Source: Clostridia bacterium (GTDB lineage Bacteria; Bacillota; Clostridia; Lutisporales; Lutisporaceae). From it: a stretch of DNA of 38,281 nt. This document shows positions 8,862 to 15,436 of this stretch, in pieces. The stretch spans positions 1 through 38,281 of the forward strand of contig JAQSYD010000016.1 of assembly GCA_029256325.1 (NCBI GenBank). Direction: 5' to 3'. Positions within the stretch are counted from its first letter, which is position 1. The number at the start of each line of letters is the position of its first letter. Below the pieces are notes generated by a model that saw nothing but the letters and a program-made list of their open reading frames with translations, searched no databases and had not been told where the DNA came from. A program made the translations under genes and the position numbers.

Positions 8862-8962
8862 TTTAACTATATAAGTGAAATGTTTATTACGAAGTGACAA
8901 TTATTCAGATTGACTTGCTCAGTAAAAAATAATAAGTGCAATTTAACATAGGGGGTATAAAA

Positions 8963-9412
8963 TTGGCAAGTATTAAAACAAAACAAATAATACCACTATT
9001 ATTTGTAGGATTAGGATTAGTGTTTGCGGTTATAGGTTTTACTCAGCTGGGGTTTTGGAATTCTGTAGACGGACCACAGCCTGGATTTTTTCCAGCTATT
9101 ATGGCGACTGTAATGGTTTTGGCCGGGATAATTTCATTCTTTCAGTCACTTAAGGACGATAAGAATGCAGAGTATAAACTGCCTGAGCTTCTGGTAATTA
9201 GTGCCGGATTAGGAATTTATGTTGCAACTTTTATTATCGGCTTAGTTCCAACAATTATCCTATATATCATTCTTTGGCTTAAACTCTTTGAAAAAAGCAG
9301 TTGGAAAGCTACTTTAATTGTATTAGCTATATGTTCATTCATAACAATTGTAGTATTTGGAATGTGGTTAGGAATTCAATTTCCCATGGGGCTACTACAA
9401 AATATCCTATAA
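8963..9412 (+). CDS. tctB: TTT transporter small membrane subunit (TctB family)
   Basis: A 149-residue integral membrane protein with about four hydrophobic segments and the family's N-terminal pattern (LGLVFAVIGFTQLGFW ahead of a short loop GPQPGFFPAI). It is the small permease of a tripartite tricarboxylate-type carrier, made with the large TctA permease 24 bp downstream and a lipoprotein receptor. The start is the TTG at 8963, preceded by GGGGGT at the right distance; a GTG at 8936 is possible but poorly placed. The 101-bp gap before it, with TTGACT at about 8911, could hold an internal promoter. Confidence 0.8.
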   Translation: MASIKTKQIIPLLFVGLGLVFAVIGFTQLGFWNSVDGPQPGFFPAIMATVMVLAGIISFFQSLKDDKNAEYKLPELLVISAGLGIYVATFIIGLVPTIILYIILWLKLFEKSSWKATLIVLAICSFITIVVFGMWLGIQFPMGLLQNIL

Positions 9413-9436
9413 GAAGGAAGAAAGAAGGCGGAAAGA

Positions 9437-10951
9437 GTGGAAAATTTAGAGTTGCTATTAAGAGGATTTACAGTTTCTCTTACACCCATGAATATTGGGG
9501 CAGCTTTTTTAGGAGCGATTTTAGGTCTGATAGTTGGAGCTATGCCTGGAATCGGAAGCTTAGCGGGAGTTGCTCTACTGCTGCCCCTAACCTATAAATT
9601 TGATCCTACAACAGCAATTATTATGTTAGGTGCACTTTACTATTCTAATATGTATGGAGGAAGTTTTAGCGCAATATTGCTTAATATTCCGGGAGATTCA
9701 CCTGCAGTTATGACTGCACTGGATGGATATCCAATGGCTAAGAAAAAGAAGAGGCCGGGACAAGCTTTATTCACTGCAAATATGAGTTCCTTTATTGGAG
9801 GTTCAGTAGGTATTATTATTCTTACATTTGCAGGACCTGCTCTTGCAAATCTTGGATTAAAATTCGGTCCTTCGGAGATGACGGCGATCTTACTGATTGC
9901 TATGACTTCTATTAGTTGGCTGGTTGGTGAAAATCCAATTAAGGGTATGTTAATTACTATGGTGGGTATTCTGCTGGCAAGTATTGGAATGGATACCTTG
10001 TCCGGAGCACCGAGATATGATTTTGGCAGTATGTATTTACTAGGGGGAATTCCATTTACTCCTTTTGTAATTGGAACTGTAGGTTTCTCTCAAGTAATTA
10101 GCTTGATTAATGAGAGAAACAAAAGCTCTGAAAATGAAAAAGTTGATACGAAGCTGTCAATTCGAGGCAGTCTGTTAACGAAACATGATTTTAGAAGGCT
10201 GCTGCCTCCTGCTTTACGTTCTGGATTTTTAGGAACATTTGTAGGGGTATTGCCCGGAGCAGGAGCTACTACAGGTTCATTTATGGGATATGCAGTTCAG
10301 AAGAAATTTAAGAGTGAAGAAGAGTTGGGGACAGGCGCTATAGAAGGTATAGCAGCTTGTGAAGCAGCCAATAATGCAGCAGCGGCAGGAGCATTTGCGC
10401 CACTTTTAGCACTTGGTATTCCTGGTTCTGGAACGGGGGCAGTGCTGCTTGGAGGATTAATGTTGTGGGGACTTAACCCTGGTCCCTTACTATTTCAGAA
10501 TAATCCTGATTTTGCATGGGGGTTGATTTCATCCCTATTCTTAGCTAATATCTTAACCCTTATGATAGCGATTATGGTAATTCCATTCTTAACGAAGATA
10601 TTATCAGTGCCTACGAAATATATGATACCAATTATCACGGTTGTCTGTGTGGTAGGCTCTTATAGTACTAACAATTCTATGTATGGAGTACTAGTCATGC
10701 TGCTATCTGGAATACTTGGATATGTAATGCAAAAGAACGATTATCCAACAGCACCAATGTTATTATCTTTCGTGTTGGCAAAATTATTAGAATCAAACAT
10801 GAGAAAAGCATTTATTATTTCTGGAGGCAGCCTGAATATCTTCTTTACAAGACCTATTACACTTGTACTGATGATTATATTTATTGCGTTGATTGTAGTA
10901 CCAATAGTAAGGAGTCTGTTGGGTAGGAGGAAAAAGGAATACACGGTTTAA
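9437..10951 (+). CDS. tctA: TTT transporter large permease (TctA family)
   Basis: The 504-residue channel-forming subunit, with many membrane segments. Family signatures are clear: GAMPGIGSLAGVALLLPLTY near residue 35, GSFSAILLNIPGDSPAV near 75, DGYPMAKK after it, and a second half with GVLPGAGATTGSFMGY and ALGIPGSGTGAVLLGGL, showing the internal repeat of the family. Translation starts at GTG 9437 after AAGGCGG. It works with TctB upstream and the substrate-binding lipoprotein downstream. TctA proteins carry citrate, sugar acids, aromatic acids and others, so the cargo is not given by the family. Confidence 0.95.
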   Translation: MENLELLLRGFTVSLTPMNIGAAFLGAILGLIVGAMPGIGSLAGVALLLPLTYKFDPTTAIIMLGALYYSNMYGGSFSAILLNIPGDSPAVMTALDGYPMAKKKKRPGQALFTANMSSFIGGSVGIIILTFAGPALANLGLKFGPSEMTAILLIAMTSISWLVGENPIKGMLITMVGILLASIGMDTLSGAPRYDFGSMYLLGGIPFTPFVIGTVGFSQVISLINERNKSSENEKVDTKLSIRGSLLTKHDFRRLLPPALRSGFLGTFVGVLPGAGATTGSFMGYAVQKKFKSEEELGTGAIEGIAACEAANNAAAAGAFAPLLALGIPGSGTGAVLLGGLMLWGLNPGPLLFQNNPDFAWGLISSLFLANILTLMIAIMVIPFLTKILSVPTKYMIPIITVVCVVGSYSTNNSMYGVLVMLLSGILGYVMQKNDYPTAPMLLSFVLAKLLESNMRKAFIISGGSLNIFFTRPITLVLMIIFIALIVVPIVRSLLGRRKKEYTV

Positions 10952-10973
10952 GTTTTGTTACTTGTTCTATGGG

Positions 10974-10997
10974 ATATAATTTAGAATTAAATTATAT
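10974..10997 (+). promoter_or_regulatory. perfect palindrome ahead of the receptor gene
   Basis: ATATAATTTA-GAAT-TAAATTATAT: ten-base arms with a four-base loop, 26 bases before the receptor's start codon. It could be an mRNA end-protecting or processing hairpin that raises receptor output over the permease, or an AT-rich operator resembling the one at 3592. Confidence 0.4.
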
Positions 10998-11023
10998 ATA
11001 AAAATTATGAGGGAGGACTGAAC

Positions 11024-12013
11024 ATGGGTATTAAAAAGAAAATGGTTACCTTGTTAGCAGTAATACTAATTTTATCAACGGCTTTGATTGGGTGTCAAAG
11101 TCAGGAAGTCTCCAAAACATACACTCCAGATTCAACAATTAATTGGACGGTAACAAGTAGTCCGGGTGGCGGTAGTGACATATTCACAAGAATGATATCT
11201 GACATCATGACAACAGAAAAAATAGCTGATGGAACAATTGTAGTGACAAACAAGACGGATGGCGGCGGTGAAGTTGGACGTAATGATGTTGCTCACTTGC
11301 AAGGTAATAAAGCCAATAATACTTTATTAACCTTTAATAGTGGCGATTTAATGCCAATGGTTAAAAACACTAAGAACCGTTCTAGTAATTTCAGGATATT
11401 AGCGATTATGGCAGTAGACAAGCAGCTGATTTTCAAAGGAAAAAATACAAAATATAACGATTTTAAAGAAGCAATTGAAGCTGCAAAAAATGGTGGAACC
11501 GTAATAATTGGCGGATCAAAAGGCGATGATATTGCGACTTATGAAGCGATGCTTGAAGAAATCGGTGTTTCTAAAGATAATATGAAATATATTACTTACG
11601 ACTCAACTGGAGATGCAATCACAGCGGCATTAGGTGACCACGTTGAATTTGTAATTTCAAAGCCGGCGGCAGCATCCCAATATGTAGAAGCAGGGACTTT
11701 GATTCCTGTATTAGCACTTGCGACAGAAAGATACACTGGAAATTTGGCAGGCGCTCCTACATTAAGTGAAATCGGAGACTATGAAAATGTTGAAATTCCT
11801 GTATGGCGTGGTATTGCAGCACCTGCTGCTATGAGTGATGAAGCAGTAGCTTTCTGGTCAGAAGCTCTAGGCAAGGTAGCTGAAACACAAAAGTGGAAAA
11901 ATGATTACATTGATAAAAACAAGTTGGTTCCGGACTATAAGGATACAGTGAAAGCGACTGAATATGTAACACAATATGAAAAAGATTACATGGAAGCAAA
12001 TGGTATAAAATAA
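11024..12013 (+). CDS. tctC: TTT substrate-binding lipoprotein (TctC/Bug family)
   Basis: Extracytoplasmic receptor of 329 residues. A lipoprotein signal with lipobox LIGC puts the lipidated cysteine at residue 24. The mature part begins with the family's strand and loop VTSSPGGGSDIFTRM, the carboxylate-binding region, and continues with a Bug-type two-lobe fold. GGGAGG precedes ATG 11024. It follows TctA by 72 bp and is followed by a strong hairpin at 12065-12106, a common arrangement giving extra receptor. The cargo is probably an acidic intermediate used by region A enzymes. Confidence 0.92.
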   Translation: MGIKKKMVTLLAVILILSTALIGCQSQEVSKTYTPDSTINWTVTSSPGGGSDIFTRMISDIMTTEKIADGTIVVTNKTDGGGEVGRNDVAHLQGNKANNTLLTFNSGDLMPMVKNTKNRSSNFRILAIMAVDKQLIFKGKNTKYNDFKEAIEAAKNGGTVIIGGSKGDDIATYEAMLEEIGVSKDNMKYITYDSTGDAITAALGDHVEFVISKPAAASQYVEAGTLIPVLALATERYTGNLAGAPTLSEIGDYENVEIPVWRGIAAPAAMSDEAVAFWSEALGKVAETQKWKNDYIDKNKLVPDYKDTVKATEYVTQYEKDYMEANGIK

Positions 12014-12064
12014 TATAATAAATGAGTAAGCAGTATTATTAAAACAATGAACTATAAATTGTTG

Positions 12065-12106
12065 AGAAGTGCTATCAATAATATTTTGATTGATAGCACT
12101 TCTTTT
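12065..12106 (+). terminator. strong hairpin between receptor and PdxA2-like gene
   Basis: AGAAGTGCTATCAAT pairs perfectly over 15 bp with ATTGATAGCACTTCT across a nine-base loop, followed by only TTTT. It may partially terminate the operon or protect upstream mRNA; the genes after it continue the same theme, so full termination would need another promoter, which I do not see clearly. Confidence 0.65.
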
Positions 12107-12160
12107 AAGAAGAGTTAACATGGCTTTATGAAACACTAAAAAGATTCAGGAGGAAAAGTG

Positions 12161-13162
12161 ATGAATACTAAACCAGTTTTGGGATTAATTTTAGGAGACG
12201 CAGCAGGGGTAGGACCGGAGATTATTGCCAAGCTAGCAGTGAGTAATTTTTATGATGAATATTGCAGACCTATTGTTTTAGGAGATGCAAGGATTCTTAA
12301 AATGGGTGCAAAAGCAGCAGGTGTTCATGTTCCCATGGAAATTATAGAAAATATAGAAGAAGCAACATGGAGTACAGGAATCCCGGTTCTTGACCAAAAA
12401 AACTTAAATCCTGATAATGTTGTATATGGAAAATTAAGTATCGAAAACGGAAAGGCTTGTCTTGATTTATTAAAGCTTGCAATCGAGTTGTATCAAGCAG
12501 GAAAAATAGACGCATTCTGTTTTGGACCGTTAAATAAATCTTCAATGATTTCTGCTGGATGCACCTATGAAAGTGAACATCACTATATGGCCCATTTATT
12601 TCATTATACTGAACCGTTTGGCGAAATAAATGTGGTGGAAAATCTTTGGACAACAAGAACTACAAGTCATATTCCAATTAGTGAGGTTAGCGCTAATTTG
12701 TCAGTAGAAAGGATTATGAGAGCAATCCGCTTAGCGAATACCTCATTAAAAAATGCAGGAATTGCAAAACCAAGAATTGGTCTTGCAGCGCTTAACCCTC
12801 ATGCTGGAGAGCATGGGAAATGCGGAAGAGAAGAAATCGATGTTATTGCTCCTGCAATTGAAAAAGCGAATGAACTAGGAATGGATGTAAAAGGACCTTT
12901 TCCTTCAGATATTCTATTTATAAAAGCATTTGATGGCGATTTTGATGGTGTAGTAACTATGTATCATGATCAAGGACAAATAGCTTTAAAACTAAAAGGA
13001 TTTGATCAAGGTATTACCATTGCCGGCGGGCTTCCAGCTCCAATTGTTACTTGTGCTCATGGTACAGCTTATGATATTGCAGGAAAGGGAATTGTAAAAA
13101 CTTCTGCATTTGAAAATGCGGTAAAAATGGCTTCTAGAATGGCAGAACATACCAAACGATAG
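12161..13162 (+). CDS. pdxA2: PdxA2-like 4-phospho-hydroxyacid dehydrogenase, divergent active site
   Basis: NAD-dependent oxidative decarboxylase of the PdxA family, 333 residues. The metal histidines line up without gaps with the copy at 20065: His140, His170 and His269 (YHDQG). GPLNK (122-126) and LNPHAGEHG are present. The usual SGHTE motif (intact in the other copy) reads SEHHY here: Gly139 to Glu, Thr141 to His, Glu142 to Tyr. That change next to a metal ligand suggests a different substrate. ATG 12161 is preferred over GTG 12158 because AGGAGG (12148-12153) is then seven bases away. Family members act on D-threonate/D-erythronate 4-phosphate or 4-phosphohydroxythreonine; region A lacks an obvious kinase to make such a substrate. 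Confidence 0.85.
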   Translation: MNTKPVLGLILGDAAGVGPEIIAKLAVSNFYDEYCRPIVLGDARILKMGAKAAGVHVPMEIIENIEEATWSTGIPVLDQKNLNPDNVVYGKLSIENGKACLDLLKLAIELYQAGKIDAFCFGPLNKSSMISAGCTYESEHHYMAHLFHYTEPFGEINVVENLWTTRTTSHIPISEVSANLSVERIMRAIRLANTSLKNAGIAKPRIGLAALNPHAGEHGKCGREEIDVIAPAIEKANELGMDVKGPFPSDILFIKAFDGDFDGVVTMYHDQGQIALKLKGFDQGITIAGGLPAPIVTCAHGTAYDIAGKGIVKTSAFENAVKMASRMAEHTKR

Positions 13163-13224
13163 GAAACTGCTACTTAATAAAGTATGCTTATTGACGAGAA
13201 AATTCTAGAAAGAAGGAATAACAT

Positions 13225-14136
13225 TTGGATGTTTCAATGAGGAAGTACATGAAGGTAGGAATTATTCTTCATATGGCATTTAATGGACTTGCTACAGGAG
13301 AAGGTCCTATTTTAAAGAGTCTGAAAAGGATAGTAACAGATGATTATTTTGAAGTAGTCGAAGTAACACAAATGAAAGATCCGGCTGTTAGAAAAGCGGC
13401 AGCCGATATGATTCGATGCGGGCATATGGAGGTTGCTTATGGCGGGCAACCAAGAATGCTGACAACAGGAATGAATATTAACGATTTGGATGAAGAAAAA
13501 AGAAAAGCTGCACTACAATCATTAAAAGAAGGTATTGATGAAGCATATGAATTAAATGCGGTTGGGTTTTCATATCTTGCAGGAAGATATGAAGAAGAAA
13601 TGAAAGAGGAAGCTTTTCAAGCTTTGGTAAAATCAAGTAAAGAGCTATGCAAATATGCAAAATTAAAAGGAAACATGCCAATCATATTAGAAGTGTTTGA
13701 CTTTGATATCGATAAGAAATCATTAATTGGACCTGTACATATGGCAAAAAGATTGGCAGAGACCATGACATCTGACCATGACAATTTTGGGTTATTGGTT
13801 GATTCAAGTCATATTCCAATGCTCCATGAAACCTTAGAAGAAAGTCTGCTTCCAATAAAAGATTATATAAAGCATGCTCATATGGGAAATACCGTAATTA
13901 AAGATGTAGATTTACCTGGCTATGGTGACAGTCATCCACGTTTTGGCTTTCCCAACAGTGAAAATGATGTGGAAGAATTGGCGGCTTATTTAAGAATGTT
14001 AATTCAAGTTGGATATCTAAATGAAAAAAAACGAGGTATTGTAAGTTTTGAGGTAAAACCCTTTGGTGAGGAAGATAGTGAAATAGTAATTGCAAATGCA
14101 AAACGTACACTGAATTTAGCTTGGGAATTAGTATAA
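13225..14136 (+). CDS. TIM barrel enzyme (xylose-isomerase-like), paralogue 2
   Basis: A 303-residue paralogue of the protein at 6976-7872. Shared blocks include ILEVFDFDIDKKSLIGP, the VDSSHIP motif and GDSHPRFGFPNSENDVEE. The matching metal set is Glu156, Asp193, His196, His219 and Glu276. The start is probably TTG 13225 after AGAAGGA (spacing 8); ATG 13237 is about 20 bases from that site. Having two diverged copies of one subfamily in an operon suggests consecutive steps or a two-subunit enzyme. Function unknown beyond the fold. Confidence 0.75.
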   Translation: MDVSMRKYMKVGIILHMAFNGLATGEGPILKSLKRIVTDDYFEVVEVTQMKDPAVRKAAADMIRCGHMEVAYGGQPRMLTTGMNINDLDEEKRKAALQSLKEGIDEAYELNAVGFSYLAGRYEEEMKEEAFQALVKSSKELCKYAKLKGNMPIILEVFDFDIDKKSLIGPVHMAKRLAETMTSDHDNFGLLVDSSHIPMLHETLEESLLPIKDYIKHAHMGNTVIKDVDLPGYGDSHPRFGFPNSENDVEELAAYLRMLIQVGYLNEKKRGIVSFEVKPFGEEDSEIVIANAKRTLNLAWELV

Positions 14137-14169
14137 TGGAAATAAAGATATGAGCGATAGGAGGCAGCC

Positions 14170-14835
14170 ATGAAGAGCATTGCGTTAATTCATACTGTGA
14201 AAAGTGTAGCAAATACCTTTGAAGATAAACTGAGGGAATACATTGATGAAGAGATCAAGGTACATAACCTCTTAGATGATTTTTTAGCAAACAATCCAAA
14301 TGAAATCGGAGAGTTCAGCATTACCAATTATAATCGATTATTAAATGATATTAAAAATGCAGAAATGACAGGAGCGGATATTATCGTAACAACCTGCTCA
14401 ACATTGACTCCAGTTGTTGATGTGATACGACCATTTATAAGTATCCCTATAATTGCTATCGATGATGCTATGGCTAAAAAGGCAATCGTCTATGGAAATA
14501 AATTAATGGTTTTGGCTACAGCACAAAGTACTGTGGAACCAACAAAGAGTAAATTATTATTGGAAGCAAAAAATGCTAAGGTTAATATAGCAATTGATTC
14601 AAGGGTTTGTCATTCTGCCTTTAAAGCTTTGAAGATATTAGATATGGAAACACATGACAGTTTATTAAAGGAAATGGCATCAGATATAACTGGATACGAC
14701 TGTATTGTTTTAGCTCAGGCATCAATGGCTCACTTAGAGAGTGATGTTGCTAAAATTTGCGGTTGCCCCGTATTATCAAGTCCTAGTTTATGCTTAAGAC
14801 AGATAAAACAAACATTGAAAAATTTAGAGAAGTAG
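14170..14835 (+). CDS. Asp/Glu racemase-superfamily protein with one conserved cysteine
   Basis: A 221-residue protein of the aspartate/glutamate/hydantoin racemase fold. The first catalytic cysteine is present as Cys76 in VTTCSTLTP. At the second catalytic site, where racemases have a cysteine after the hydrophobic strand, the sequence reads IVLAQASMAHLE, so the partner cysteine is replaced (Gln183-Ala-Ser). Single-cysteine members of this fold include decarboxylases and isomerases rather than racemases. Cys147 in SRVCHSAF is elsewhere. AGGAGG precedes ATG 14170. It ends region A, followed by two stem-loops. Confidence 0.75.
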   Translation: MKSIALIHTVKSVANTFEDKLREYIDEEIKVHNLLDDFLANNPNEIGEFSITNYNRLLNDIKNAEMTGADIIVTTCSTLTPVVDVIRPFISIPIIAIDDAMAKKAIVYGNKLMVLATAQSTVEPTKSKLLLEAKNAKVNIAIDSRVCHSAFKALKILDMETHDSLLKEMASDITGYDCIVLAQASMAHLESDVAKICGCPVLSSPSLCLRQIKQTLKNLEK

Positions 14836-14845
14836 AAAAAATGAG

Positions 14846-14886
14846 TTCAATGGAAGTTATATCCTTCAAATATAACTTCCATTGAA
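14846..14886 (+). terminator. 17-bp perfect stem-loop at the end of region A
   Basis: TTCAATGGAAGTTATAT pairs perfectly with ATATAACTTCCATTGAA across a seven-base loop. No T tract follows, so it may act as an mRNA 3'-stabilising or processing hairpin, or a weak terminator, just after the racemase-like gene. Confidence 0.55.
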
Positions 14887-14890
14887 TAGG

Positions 14891-14928
14891 AGCCCGGATT
14901 ATGCATGTATTTTACTATAATTCGGGCT
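14891..14928 (+). repeat. second inverted repeat after region A
   Basis: AGCCCGGATTAT pairs with ATAATTCGGGCT (one mismatch), with a 14-base loop. It comes immediately after the perfect stem and has no T tract. Confidence 0.45.
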
Positions 14929-14954
14929 ATACTATTGTCCCAATTTCATTAATC

Positions 14955-15106
14955 TGGCTAGCTGTCTAATGGCAGCCGTCCTGCAAAGGTGCCAGGCGCG
15001 TCGGTTTGTCATATAACTATGGAATAGGGAATGTAAAAGACTGACTGCGCTGCTCAAGAAGCAGTTGAAGCATTATCGCGCAGGGATTTGATTCTCCTCG
15101 CCTCCA
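14955..15106 (+). pseudogene. tmRNA (ssrA)-like fragment 2, internally deleted
   Basis: CTAGCTGTCTAATGGCAGCCGTC at 14958-14980 resembles the end of a tmRNA tag frame and the helix after it (compare 26479-26501). About 60 bases later comes GACTGACTGCGC and a degenerate T-arm (AGGGATTTGATTCTCCT) ending CGCCTCCA. The T-loop has lost its conserved C and the stem is mispaired, so it is not functional. The distance between tag end and 3' end is far too short for the pseudoknots, implying deletion. It lies between region A and region B. Confidence 0.6.
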
Positions 15107-15133
15107 CAATGAGATAATATAAGGTTTGCATAT

Positions 15134-15186
15134 AAAAGGGGCTGTTGTACAACTTACGAGTAATTAGTTGTATATCAGTGCCTTTT
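15134..15186 (+). terminator. long hairpin with T run after fragment 2
   Basis: AAAAGGGGCTGTTGTACAACT pairs imperfectly with AGTTGTATATCAGTGCCTTTT. Its position just after the ssrA-like 3' end matches where a tmRNA terminator would be, so it may be part of the same relic. Confidence 0.5.
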
Positions 15187-15279
15187 GTGCATATTTCCTC
15201 TTTTACATTTTAAACTTTTCATCTCTGAATCCATCATTTCTAGCAGCTCATGTCTACTTGGAAACAGAAGGAATATGTT

Positions 15280-15308
15280 TTTATAAACTTAAAACATTAT
15301 GATATAAT
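15280..15308 (+). promoter_or_regulatory. possible sigma-A promoter for the sigma-54 activator
   Basis: TTTATA at 15280 and a consensus TATAAT at 15303-15308 with 17-bp spacing. The -35 is weak (4 of 6). About 130 bases of leader follow. Confidence 0.4.
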
Positions 15309-15436
15309 TATGCATAATATCGCAATCATGTATCTAAATGATATTGATACAATCTACTATCATAATAATAAAATAACATTAATTATATAATTAACTCTCA
15401 ATTCCTAGAAAATGATAACACAAGGAGGATAATACA

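Noticed and set aside
9301..9597. 98-codon + strand frame
   Set aside because: Overlaps both TctB and TctA in another frame; composition is that of a shadow frame.
2046..15105. active integrative element
   Set aside because: No integrase, relaxase, replication or phage gene lies between the two ssrA-like ends; only an old scar can be argued.
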